Below are positions 8,686 through 16,506 of a stretch of 26,264 nucleotides of DNA, piece by piece. Source of the stretch: Lachnospiraceae bacterium UBA3772 (lineage in GTDB: Bacteria; Bacillota; Clostridia; Lachnospirales; Lachnospiraceae); the NCBI GenBank assembly GCA_002371025.1, contig DFFQ01000054.1:1-26264 (forward strand), read 5' to 3'. Each line of letters starts with the position of its first letter. The first letter of the stretch is position 1. The position numbers and the translations under genes are program-made. A model generated the notes under the pieces. The model worked only from the letters and a program-made list of their open reading frames with translations. It was not told the DNA's origin and searched no databases.

Positions 8686-9315
8686 ATGAAGGCCGTTGAA
8701 ATTCTTAAAAGAAAAATTCATAAGAAAACAGCCGAAAATAAAGGCGCCACATTGGTAGAAATGGTTGTGGTATTTGCACTTCTATCCATTTTTATGGTGA
8801 GTGTAACTCAGGTAATATCTTCGGCTGTTATGTTATTTAATAATATCAATTTTGTTGCAGCAGAGACGGAAGTGGAAGATATGATAATGACCAAGGTGTC
8901 GGGGGTACTTTCTAGTGCGAATGGCGAGATAGATCCTCCGGATTTAGGGACAAATAATTCAAATCCAGATGTTAATACAACGGTAAAGATGTTTGACAGA
9001 ACCAGAACTAAAATTGAGATGGGAGTTTCGGATAATAAGTTATATGTTAAATATCCATCCGTAGAAATTACCGGGGTTCCTACAACTAATCCAGAAACAA
9101 ATGGTGAGAGACTAGCGACTAATCCGTATATTTGGACATTTCCTGAGAAATCTTACCAGGGATTTTATATTAAGAATTTAAAAATTGAAAAGGCAGGAGC
9201 GGGGTATCCGGCCAATGTATATAAGATAAGTCTTACTTTGGGGAGAGAAGGCTTTGCTGATGTAACATCAGTAAAATATATTAAATGCTTCAGTTTGCCG
9301 GAAACTGGACACTAA
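8686..9315 (+). CDS. PilW/GspJ-like minor pseudopilin ending in LPETGH
   Basis: 209 aa from the ATG at 8686, with ATGGGG 8 nt upstream; the in-frame GTG at 8677 overlaps that ribosome site. The leader ends ENKG and is followed by ATLVEMVVVFALLSIFMVSV, with Glu at mature position 5, a normal prepilin N-terminus. The soluble part has beta-rich segments. The last residues are FSLPETGH, so a complete sortase-type LPXTG pentapeptide ends one residue before the stop, without the hydrophobic segment and basic tail that normally follow. Its position after the GspI-like gene suggests the GspJ/PilW role in the tip complex. Confidence 0.78.
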   Translation: MKAVEILKRKIHKKTAENKGATLVEMVVVFALLSIFMVSVTQVISSAVMLFNNINFVAAETEVEDMIMTKVSGVLSSANGEIDPPDLGTNNSNPDVNTTVKMFDRTRTKIEMGVSDNKLYVKYPSVEITGVPTTNPETNGERLATNPYIWTFPEKSYQGFYIKNLKIEKAGAGYPANVYKISLTLGREGFADVTSVKYIKCFSLPETGH

Positions 9316-9409
9316 GGGCAAAATAGTGAAAAAAGAAATAGTAAAAAAGAAAAAAGCAATAATAGCAGAAAACTAGAAATGGGGAATTTTTTATTTATGG
9401 GGGGCGCTT

Positions 9410-9856
9410 ATGGAAGAAAAAGGAAAAACCAGAGCACTAATACAAAAAATGCTAAAGATATTTTTAATTGCATTTGGAATTCTTGTAGTGGCTGCGGTTG
9501 CATTTACATTTTTTAAGATTGATACAGATGGAAGACATGCCTTAAGAGAGGCAAAAAACGTTAAACTTGCTTTAAGAACCATAGATATAGAATATTATGG
9601 AAAAGGTTCAACAGTTTATAATCCGGAAAGTATGAATGGTTTGTCTCCGGGGGTTATAGAGGAAGTAAGAAAGCTGATGCCAAGCAGCGAAGGGGAGGTA
9701 ACAATTCTTTCTTATGACAAAAAGAAAAGGGAGATAACAGGGCTTCTTTATATTACAGGACATTATCAGATTATTTATCTTGAAGATAAAGATAAAACAG
9801 AATGGTCCATTAATTACATGTGGCAGATAGCGGATTTTGTTGAAGATAAAGACTAA
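9410..9856 (+). CDS. Membrane-anchored protein of the pilus operon, function unknown
   Basis: 148 aa. A basic N-terminus (KGKTRALIQKMLK) leads into one membrane segment at about residues 17-36, and the rest is predicted outside. There is no G-[FAS]-x-x-x-E prepilin site. Even so, the stretch after the helix (HALREAKNVKLALRTIDIEYYG, about residues 44-65) resembles the helix-to-loop region of pilins, and the beta-rich C-terminal part is of pilin size. It may be an uncleaved pilin-like assembly factor. GGGGGGCG at 9399-9406 precedes the start. It lies between the minor pilins and the peptidase N-domain, in the same direction. I do not recognise a named family. Confidence 0.6.
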   Translation: MEEKGKTRALIQKMLKIFLIAFGILVVAAVAFTFFKIDTDGRHALREAKNVKLALRTIDIEYYGKGSTVYNPESMNGLSPGVIEEVRKLMPSSEGEVTILSYDKKKREITGLLYITGHYQIIYLEDKDKTEWSINYMWQIADFVEDKD

Positions 9857-9928
9857 ATTCGAAGAGTTGAATAATAGAAACAAAATTAAAAGTGTAAATA
9901 AAAATGTGGATTAAATTGGAAAACAGAG

Positions 9929-10330
9929 ATGATAGACTTATTTATTTTATTGGCGAGAACGATTATTGAATTAATAATGTTTGCTATTGGAGCCAGCGTA
10001 TTCTCATTTTTAAATGTAGTAATATACAGACTTCCAAGAAAGATAACATTTACAAATGATAAATCAAGATGTACAACATGCGGACATGAGCTTTCCTATA
10101 AGGATATGATTCCAGTATTATCTTGGATCATGCTTAAAGGTAGATGTCGATATTGTAACAATAAGGTATCACCAAGATATATGATTGTGGAAACTATCGG
10201 AGGTATATCGGCAGTGATATCAACTCTTATTTTAGGAATAACCTTTAAAGCTTTAGGGGCTTTTGTTATATCGGGAGTTCTTACGGTGGTTTTGTTTATA
10301 GCCATTGATAAGATAAGGGGTGTAGGTTGA
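9929..10330 (+). CDS. Stand-alone N-terminal (DiS-P-DiS) domain of prepilin peptidase
   Basis: 133 aa. Residues 21-36 (GASVFSFLNVVIYRLP) are the signature of the N-terminal domain of PilD-type peptidases. The paired zinc cysteines follow, C48-x2-C51 and C73-x2-C76, and then SPRYMIVETIGG. Two further membrane segments end at LFIAIDKIRGVG and the protein stops. The ID at 126-127 is where the first catalytic Asp of A24 peptidases would lie, but the rest of the peptidase domain and its GxGD motif are absent. In bifunctional PilD this domain is tied to N-methylation of the mature pilin. Here it is separate from the peptidase at 16507. It may be a genuine split enzyme or a truncated PilD kept for methylation. 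The ribosome site is weak. Confidence 0.8.
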   Translation: MIDLFILLARTIIELIMFAIGASVFSFLNVVIYRLPRKITFTNDKSRCTTCGHELSYKDMIPVLSWIMLKGRCRYCNNKVSPRYMIVETIGGISAVISTLILGITFKALGAFVISGVLTVVLFIAIDKIRGVG

Positions 10331-10355
10331 GGATTGTTACAGTTAGGAGGGAGAT

Positions 10356-11555
10356 ATGGAGACTTTCAGATATAAAGCCAGAGATGAAAAAGGAAAAACT
10401 GTCTCAGGCGTTATGCAGGCTAATAGTGAAATAGATCTGCATGAGAAATTAAAAGCTGAAAATAAGCTCCTGATTGATGCAAAGCTGAATTCCAAGGTGA
10501 AAACCGGAAAAAGGATGAAGAATGACAGACTTTCGGATTTTGCCAGAAATCTCAGTAAGCTGCTGGGAGCAGGAGTATCTCTTGTAAGGACCATGAGTAT
10601 CATTTCGGATGATGAGTCCATTAAAGAGAACGAGAGAAAATTATATAAAGATATTTTAAGGCAGATAAGGTCAGGTATTCCATTTTCAGACGCTATAGCA
10701 AACGAGGGAGATACATTTCCAACCCTTTTTGTAAATATGATGCGAAGCTCAGAACAGAGCGGAAATATGGATAAGACCGCTGCTAATATGGCGGATTATT
10801 ATGCCAAGGAATATAGATTGAACCAAAAAATATCAAGTTCCATGGTTTATCCAAAGATTCTTTCTGTGCTTATTGTTATTGTAGTAGCTATAATCATGGG
10901 ATTTGTTATTCCACAGTTTAGTTCGCTCTTTGAATCTATGGAAACCTTGCCTCTTCCAACCACAATACTTCTTGGAATTAGTAATTTTGTAGCAAAGAAA
11001 TGGTACGTTTTATTATTCTTTGCCATGATTCTATTTATGATATGGGTTGTGATTGGAAGTATTCCAGGGGTTAAATTATGGAAGGCAAAGGTGGAAATAC
11101 ATATGCCGGTAATAGGAAAGCTAAGAAAGGTTGTATACACAGCAAGATTTGCCAGAACACTTTCAAGTCTTTATGCGGCAGGTATGCCTATAGTTTCGTG
11201 CCTTAATATAGCTAAGACTACTATAGGAAATGCATATATAGAAAAACAGTTTGATGACATGATAGCAAAGGTTAGAGCAGGCGGAAATTTAAGTGAAGCC
11301 ATAGAGGGGATAGACGGCTTTGTTAAGAAGCTTCCATCCTCCATTATGGTTGGTGAAGAAACAGGTCAGTTGGATTCTATGCTTATATCCATTGCAGATC
11401 AGATGGACTATGATTCAGAGATCGCAACTGAAAAACTGGTAGCCATGATAGAACCTGTAATGATTGTCGTAATGGCGGTAGTGGTAGGTTTTATTATCAT
11501 AGCGGTTATTCAGCCTATTTATTCATCGTATCAGACGATTTCTAACTCGGTATAA
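10356..11555 (+). CDS. pilC: Type IV pilus platform protein PilC (GspF family)
   Basis: 399 aa, the usual PilC/GspF length. The N-terminus METFRYKARDEKGKTVSGVM is typical. Two T2SSF domains follow, starting near DFARNLSKLLGAGVSLVRTM (61-80) and FARTLSSLYAAGMPIVSCLN (265-284). Membrane segments lie at about 168-190, 216-236 and near the C-terminus (IVVMAVVVGFIIIAVIQPIY). The protein sits in the cytoplasmic membrane, contacts the motor ATPase and passes pilin subunits into the filament base. AGGAGGGAG precedes the start. It lies 25 bp after the peptidase N-domain and 13 bp before the PilM-PilN gene. Confidence 0.95.
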   Translation: METFRYKARDEKGKTVSGVMQANSEIDLHEKLKAENKLLIDAKLNSKVKTGKRMKNDRLSDFARNLSKLLGAGVSLVRTMSIISDDESIKENERKLYKDILRQIRSGIPFSDAIANEGDTFPTLFVNMMRSSEQSGNMDKTAANMADYYAKEYRLNQKISSSMVYPKILSVLIVIVVAIIMGFVIPQFSSLFESMETLPLPTTILLGISNFVAKKWYVLLFFAMILFMIWVVIGSIPGVKLWKAKVEIHMPVIGKLRKVVYTARFARTLSSLYAAGMPIVSCLNIAKTTIGNAYIEKQFDDMIAKVRAGGNLSEAIEGIDGFVKKLPSSIMVGEETGQLDSMLISIADQMDYDSEIATEKLVAMIEPVMIVVMAVVVGFIIIAVIQPIYSSYQTISNSV

Positions 11556-11568
11556 GGAGGGGATAGAA

Positions 11569-13095
11569 TTGAGTGTAAGTGTATATTTATCTAATCAACA
11601 GATTCAGATAGCCGTAGGAAACAGGGGAAAAAAGGCGGGACTTACCAATGTCTATACTACTCTGGCTCCGGAAGGTGCGATAATCAATGGTATTGTAATG
11701 AATCCTGCTTATTTTGCAGAATTTCTAAAAGAATACTGGATCAGAAATAATATTCCTATGAAGGATATTTATCTTGTAATTAATTCTAACAAGATTGCCG
11801 GTAAACAGCTGGATCTTCCTAGGATGAAAAAGGAAAAAGGCTTTGATTTTATTCAAAGAGAATTTGCGGATATGGGTCGTGACGAGGACTCGGAGCAGGT
11901 TTATACATATACAAAACTGAGTGAAAATGCAAAAGAGAAAATGTCAAAAATCTATGCAGAATCAGCACCACAGGATCTTCTTCGTGATTATGTAAAGATT
12001 TTCGAAGAAATGGGCGCTGAGCTGAAAGGTATATTCTCTAGTGAAGGAAGTATTATAGGACTTACTAAAGAAACAGCAGGAAAACAGGCGAAGTCATTTA
12101 TCCTTCAGCTTTCAAATGATAATCTGCTGGCAAATATAGTCTTTGTAGATGGAGAGTTTTTCTATTACAACAGCGTGCGTTGCTTTAATCCCCCAGGAAC
12201 AGATGAACATATGGAGGAATGTGCAAGAGCACTTAGCCAGTTGTCTCAGTTCCTTCAGACAAGAGGTCTTAAGGGACAGTTTGAAAAATTATTTCTTGCG
12301 GGAATAGATTCATCAAGGGTTTCTTCCTATCAGGAACTTATTAAAGGTCAGGGAATAAATATTCCGGTTGAAGCCATAAAGCCGGGAATAGCAAAAGGTA
12401 GTGCTCAGGATATTGAAGCTGCAGGTTATCTTTTTCCTATAAGTGGATTATATGATTTTGGAAAAGAATCCAATCTTCTTACATCCATGAATACTGTTAA
12501 AAAAGATGATAAAAAAGCAGATAAAATGAAGCTGAAAATTATCATATGTTCCAGTGTTGCGGCAGCTATGGCAGTTGCTATTGCAGCATCCTGGACCATA
12601 AGGTTAATTAAGAAAAGACAGCTGGATGACCTGAAAAAATATAATGAAAGCGTTGCCTTGGATGCGGCAAGGTATGATTATCTTCAGGAGCAAGGCCAAG
12701 GTCTTGAAGCGGAATATAATTCTTTGGATAGAATTATAAAGAGGCTGGATACTTATCCTATAGCAACGGAAGAAATAATAGATATTATTAATAAAACGGC
12801 AGAAGGATATGCAACAATTACTATAGGTAATTTCGATGCAGAAGCAGGAATTATCACAGTTACTGCAAAGGCTGTGGATGTAGATCTTATTAATCAATAT
12901 ATTAAAAAACTTAATAAGATGGACATTTTCAGCAGCGTAAACTATACAGGTTACTCTTATGACGGAGGAAATGGCCTCTGGGATATACATGTAGTATGTA
13001 CCTTGTCAGAGAGTGCTGGAAGAAATCTTGAAAAAGCCAGTGGAACAGATGCTGCAGTGGAAGATACTACAACAGAATCCGAGAAGGAAGAATAG
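11569..13095 (+). CDS. PilM-PilN fusion, type IV pilus assembly protein
   Basis: 508 aa, starting with TTG at 11569 and supported by AGGAGGGG six nt upstream. Residues 1-310 resemble PilM, a cytoplasmic actin-fold protein, although the usual phosphate-1 motif DIGS is replaced by SVYLSNQQIQIAVG, so ATP binding is doubtful. A basic linker (VKKDDKKADKMKLK) leads into a membrane segment at about 324-344. After it come a coiled coil and a small alpha/beta domain (residues about 400-490) as in PilN. In other bacteria PilM binds a short N-terminal peptide of a separate PilN, so here the pair appears covalently joined. The C-terminus is acidic (DTTTESEKEE). The next gene is PilO-like, in the standard M-N-O order. 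Confidence 0.85.
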   Translation: MSVSVYLSNQQIQIAVGNRGKKAGLTNVYTTLAPEGAIINGIVMNPAYFAEFLKEYWIRNNIPMKDIYLVINSNKIAGKQLDLPRMKKEKGFDFIQREFADMGRDEDSEQVYTYTKLSENAKEKMSKIYAESAPQDLLRDYVKIFEEMGAELKGIFSSEGSIIGLTKETAGKQAKSFILQLSNDNLLANIVFVDGEFFYYNSVRCFNPPGTDEHMEECARALSQLSQFLQTRGLKGQFEKLFLAGIDSSRVSSYQELIKGQGINIPVEAIKPGIAKGSAQDIEAAGYLFPISGLYDFGKESNLLTSMNTVKKDDKKADKMKLKIIICSSVAAAMAVAIAASWTIRLIKKRQLDDLKKYNESVALDAARYDYLQEQGQGLEAEYNSLDRIIKRLDTYPIATEEIIDIINKTAEGYATITIGNFDAEAGIITVTAKAVDVDLINQYIKKLNKMDIFSSVNYTGYSYDGGNGLWDIHVVCTLSESAGRNLEKASGTDAAVEDTTTESEKEE

Positions 13096-13107
13096 GGGGG
13101 AGAGAAT

Positions 13108-13914
13108 ATGTCAGAAAAAGATCAAAAATTAGTACTCTTTGTAATTATATTCTCGATACTTGCCTTAGGACTTTATTATGGAGTTCGTCCTGCACTTTCG
13201 TCTCTTGCCAGTATTAAATCTGAGATAGAAGATGAAGAGGAAGAAAAATCCATTAATAAGTTAAAGGTAGCGCAGCTTCCACTTCTTGAAATGTCAGGAG
13301 AAGAAATTGAAGAGAAGATAAGAAAAAGAAAGTCAGAATTCTTTGATTTAATGGTAAGTGATCAGGTGGATCAATTACTTACAGGTATGGCTCTTAGCCA
13401 TAAGCTTTACTCCTATGATATGGAAATTTTGATGCCAGACGGGGCAAAACAGCTTTCAGCATATCAATATTCCGCGTTGTATGCTCAGGAACAGTACGAA
13501 GCAGCTCAGGCGGCATTAGAAAGTAAAAAAGAGGAAGAAAAGGAAAATAAGGGTACTACATTAGAGGACGTTGATAAGGCTGAAGCAGATCTTTATAGCG
13601 ACGACTCAAATGATACTACCACTGCAGTTAATACAAATGTATATGCAGTTGAAGTTACCATGACAGTTGGCGGCGATGATAAGAGCATGCAGGCATTTCT
13701 AAATGAACTTATTAATTCCGATAAGAGAATATTTATAAAATCTTATTCCTGGGGAGAGGTAAGATCTCTTGATAAAGGAAGTAATGAAGTTGTTGATAAC
13801 GGAGACGGAACAACGACTACAATAGTTAAAGAAAGCCAGGTCGTGGTTACAAGAACTCTTACAGTTGATATTGAGCTGTATATGTGTGACCAAACATCTT
13901 TAAGTGAGGAGTAA
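13108..13914 (+). CDS. pilO: PilO-like type IV pilus inner-membrane protein
   Basis: 268 aa with one N-terminal membrane segment at about residues 8-27. A coiled coil (about 33-80) and a helical ferredoxin-like domain with inserted sequence complete it. The insert at about 128-175 is very rich in Glu, Lys, Asp and Thr and looks disordered. The C-terminal half (YAVEVTMTVGGDDKSMQAFLNELINS) is typical of the PilO fold. It would dimerise with the PilN part of the preceding fusion to link the platform with the pilin machinery. GGGGGGAGAG precedes the start. The next gene begins three bases after its stop, which indicates translational coupling. Confidence 0.85.
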   Translation: MSEKDQKLVLFVIIFSILALGLYYGVRPALSSLASIKSEIEDEEEEKSINKLKVAQLPLLEMSGEEIEEKIRKRKSEFFDLMVSDQVDQLLTGMALSHKLYSYDMEILMPDGAKQLSAYQYSALYAQEQYEAAQAALESKKEEEKENKGTTLEDVDKAEADLYSDDSNDTTTAVNTNVYAVEVTMTVGGDDKSMQAFLNELINSDKRIFIKSYSWGEVRSLDKGSNEVVDNGDGTTTTIVKESQVVVTRTLTVDIELYMCDQTSLSEE

Positions 13915-13917
13915 GGT

Positions 13918-15600
13918 ATGGAGCTAAGGAAGAATCAAAACATTCGAATAGGTGACGTACTTAAAGAATTTGGCTATGTTACTGATGCCGATATCGACAG
14001 GGCTGTCGCCTATCAGAAGGAACACCAGGGGGTAAGACTTGGTGGTGCTTTAATAGAATTAAATATTATAACAGAAAAACAGATGTTGATGGCTCTTGGT
14101 AAGAGACTTGATATATCAGTATGTAACATCGGAGACTTATCTGTAGATATTAATGCGGTGGAAGTGATTCCTCAACCTTTGGCAGTGAAGTATTGCATGC
14201 TGGCATTTAAGAGGAATGATGACACTTTAGGAGTACTTACAAATGATCCTCTTAATTTCTACGGCATTGAAGACGTTCGTCAGATTGCTGGTATGGATAT
14301 TGAGCTGGTGCTTACAGAGAAAAAGCCTCTGATGGATGCCATAAGCTATTACTATTCAGAAGTATCTGCCCGTAAGTCAGCGGCCAGAGCGTCAAAAGAG
14401 AGTACGGTTCAAGATGTGGAAATTGTAAATGTGGAAGATTCCGATGATGATACTCCTATCATAAAACTCTTGGATTCGCTTGTAGTAAGAGCTTATAACT
14501 CAAATGTATCTGATATTCATATTGAGCCATTTGAACAATTTACTTCAGTTAGAATGAGAATGGACGGCGTAATAGTTGATTTCATGACTCTTCAAAAGAA
14601 TATTCATGCGTCGCTTATTGCCCGTATTAAAATTTTAGGAGACTTGGATATAGCTGAAAGAAGAGTCCCACAGGATGGACATTTTAAAACAATGATAGAC
14701 GGGACGTATATAAATGTCCGTGTTTCAGTTATTCCTACAGTGTTTGGAGAGAAGGCGGTTCTAAGACTTTTGGCAAGTGCGGCCACAATAGATCATTCCG
14801 GATCCTTTGGTATGACAGAGAAAAATTATCAGCTTATGGATGGAATGCTGAAATCTCCAAACGGAATCATTTATGTTACAGGACCAACAGGTTCTGGTAA
14901 ATCAACGACACTTTATATGATCCTTGACAAGCTTGCCAAGGGAAGTGTGAATATATCCACAATTGAAGACCCTGTTGAAAAAAATATACCTCGTATCAAT
15001 CAGATGCAGGTTAATAATATGGCAGGGCTTACCTTTGAAGTCGGACTAAGGGCTCTTTTGAGACAGGACCCGGACGTTATCATGCTGGGTGAAACTCGTG
15101 ATGCAGAAACAGCATCCATTGCTGTAAGAGCTGCTATCACAGGTCACCTGGTGCTTTCGACCCTTCATACAAATGATGCGGCTTCATCGGTAGTAAGACT
15201 TATGGATATGGGAGTAGAGCCATTTATGCTGGCTAACTCTTTGGTAGGTATCGTTGCCCAGCGTCTTGTTAGAAAGGTTTGTCCGTTCTGCGGTGAATGG
15301 GGCGAAATGACTGATGAAGAGGTTAGAATTGTAGGCCATAGACTGCCTCGGGTAAAGCATAAGGTAGGATGTCCTCAGTGCAACAATACAGGCTATAAGG
15401 GCAGAATATCCATACATGAGATACTTCCAATCGATAAGCCTATAAGAGCAATGGTTCAGCAGGGAAAGACGGCGGATGAAATAAAAACCTATGCTATTAA
15501 TGAACTTCATATGGACACCCTGAAACAGAGTGCTCTGAATCTTGTAGAGCAGGGGGTTACAACAGTGGATGAACTTGTAAAGGTAAGTTACTACGATTAA
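13918..15600 (+). CDS. pilB: Type IV pilus assembly ATPase PilB (GspE family)
   Basis: 560 aa. An N-terminal GspE/MshEN-like domain (1-150) starts RIGDVLKEFGYVTDADIDRAV, a region that in some relatives binds c-di-GMP. The motor domain has Walker A GPTGSGKS (322-329), an Asp box TIEDPVE, Walker B with D384-P-D-V-I-M-L-G-E392, and a His box GHLVLSTLHTNDA. It also has the zinc-binding pairs C455-x2-C458 and C485-x2-C488 that mark PilB/GspE rather than PilT. It powers pilus extension at the cytoplasmic membrane. It is the last gene of the long run; a 305-bp regulatory gap separates it from pilA. No PilT-like gene follows. Confidence 0.96.
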   Translation: MELRKNQNIRIGDVLKEFGYVTDADIDRAVAYQKEHQGVRLGGALIELNIITEKQMLMALGKRLDISVCNIGDLSVDINAVEVIPQPLAVKYCMLAFKRNDDTLGVLTNDPLNFYGIEDVRQIAGMDIELVLTEKKPLMDAISYYYSEVSARKSAARASKESTVQDVEIVNVEDSDDDTPIIKLLDSLVVRAYNSNVSDIHIEPFEQFTSVRMRMDGVIVDFMTLQKNIHASLIARIKILGDLDIAERRVPQDGHFKTMIDGTYINVRVSVIPTVFGEKAVLRLLASAATIDHSGSFGMTEKNYQLMDGMLKSPNGIIYVTGPTGSGKSTTLYMILDKLAKGSVNISTIEDPVEKNIPRINQMQVNNMAGLTFEVGLRALLRQDPDVIMLGETRDAETASIAVRAAITGHLVLSTLHTNDAASSVVRLMDMGVEPFMLANSLVGIVAQRLVRKVCPFCGEWGEMTDEEVRIVGHRLPRVKHKVGCPQCNNTGYKGRISIHEILPIDKPIRAMVQQGKTADEIKTYAINELHMDTLKQSALNLVEQGVTTVDELVKVSYYD

Positions 15601-15671
15601 TGGGGGTTTGTGACTGATTGTTCACATATTTTACTGAAAAGGATTTCATAATTTATACATATGTCACCAAA

Positions 15672-15879
15672 TGACCGTTTTGATTGACTATCCGAATCAT
15701 AATCGGTCAAAGCATAAGATGTAATATGTGTAAGTTAAACAAAGTCTTTTGTTAAAAAGTGTGCAATAGGTCGAAGTTAACAATTTGTTAAAAAATCGGT
15801 CAAAAGTGGCTTGCTTTGAAGATTTTCGGTTTGTTATAATTCATTTATCAAATAAATGAGAGAGCAAAAACCGGTCAAA
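15672..15879 (+). promoter_or_regulatory. Repeated CGGTCAAA boxes and TTAACAA palindromes upstream of pilA
   Basis: The 305-bp gap 15601-15905 has no gene. Exact CGGTCAAA occurs at 15704-15711, 15797-15804 and 15872-15879, with a variant AGGTCGAA at 15768-15775 and an inverted CGGTCA at 15672-15677. Interleaved are a perfect 15-bp palindrome TTAACAATTTGTTAA (15777-15791) and a looser copy, AACAAA/TTTGTT, at 15738-15753; both are followed by an A run. The third box ends 6 bp before the -35 and the fourth lies just after the start point. This looks like an operator array for a pilin regulator; the regulator is not known. Confidence 0.6.
15811..15840 (+). promoter_or_regulatory. Extended -10 promoter of pilA
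   Basis: TTGCTT (15811-15816), an 18-bp spacer, and TATAAT (15835-15840) preceded by TG at 15832-15833 form an extended -10 promoter. The start would be near 15847, giving a leader of about 60 nt with a very strong GAGGAGGAG ribosome site, as expected for an abundant pilin. Confidence 0.8.
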
Positions 15880-15905
15880 ATTATTTATAAGAGGAGGAGA
15901 AAGTT

Positions 15906-16313
15906 ATGAAGAAAAATAATAAAGGTTTTACACTCGTTGAACTCATCGTAGTTCTTGTTATTTTAGCAATCCTTGCAGCAGTTCTTGTTCCAGCCTTACT
16001 TGGATATATCGATAAGGCTAAGAAAAAGAAAGATATGAATGCAGCTAGTTCAGCTTATGTTGCAGCTCAGGCAGTATGTTCAGATTATTATTCAAGGGGC
16101 GTACAACCGACTGATGACCAGTTAAAGACAGAGATTGCTGCACTTACGGATATTGAGGAAAGCGGATTCCGTGTTGAAGTAGCGGAATGGAGAGGCAGCG
16201 ATACAACAAAGAAGGATGCTTTCATCATTAAAAAGTTTGTTTATTATACTGTTGATAACGGTTCTGACACAGGTTCATATACTTGGGAGAGTGGAACCTG
16301 GGATGCTAAATAA
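15906..16313 (+). CDS. pilA: Major type IV pilin PilA
   Basis: 135 aa with a seven-residue leader MKKNNKG, cleavage before F8 and the sequence FTLVELIVVLVILAILAAVL, including Glu at mature position 5 (E12). The helix is followed by IDKAKKKKDMNAASSAYVAAQ, the common pilin pattern, and a small C-terminal beta domain ending with Trp-rich VYYTVDNGSDTGSYTWESGTW. Only one cysteine is seen, in the mature part (AVCSDYY), so no internal disulfide is possible. GAGGAGGAG lies 7 nt upstream. Its own promoter and a strong terminator make it a separate, probably highly expressed unit, as for a major subunit polymerised by the PilB/PilC machine. Confidence 0.95.
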   Translation: MKKNNKGFTLVELIVVLVILAILAAVLVPALLGYIDKAKKKKDMNAASSAYVAAQAVCSDYYSRGVQPTDDQLKTEIAALTDIEESGFRVEVAEWRGSDTTKKDAFIIKKFVYYTVDNGSDTGSYTWESGTWDAK

Positions 16314-16383
16314 ATTTCTGTGTGAAATTTATTCATTAAATGTTAGAACAATCCACATGAGGAGTTAGAAAAAACTATAGAAG

Positions 16384-16413
16384 AAGCCGGATGGATAAGC
16401 CATCCGGTTTTTT
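16384..16413 (+). terminator. Rho-independent terminator of pilA
   Basis: CCGGATGG (16387-16394) and CCATCCGG (16400-16407) form a perfect stem around ATAAG, extended by G-U and A-U pairs, with six T at 16408-16413. It lies 70 bp after the pilA stop. Confidence 0.95.
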
Positions 16414-16459
16414 CGTGTTTGCCTTTTTATTCATGGGATAGTAAGATATTTAATAGAAG

Positions 16460-16480
16460 AATGCCATGAGTTAAGGCATT
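16460..16480 (+). promoter_or_regulatory. Small inverted repeat before the prepilin peptidase gene
   Basis: AATGCC (16460-16465) pairs with GGCATT (16475-16480). The right arm lies in TTAAGGCAT, a nonamer also found in the hairpin of the pilus operon leader at 2098-2106 (with the T before it). This may be coincidence. No good promoter is evident between the pilA terminator and this gene; a TTTGCC...TAAGAT pair around 16418-16447 is a weak candidate. Confidence 0.25.
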
Positions 16481-16506
16481 TCCAATATTTATTTGAGAGG
16501 GATCAT

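Noticed and set aside
15601..15905. c-di-GMP riboswitch upstream of pilA
   Set aside because: No match to the GEMM core by eye, and the leader after the promoter is only about 60 nt, too short for either class.
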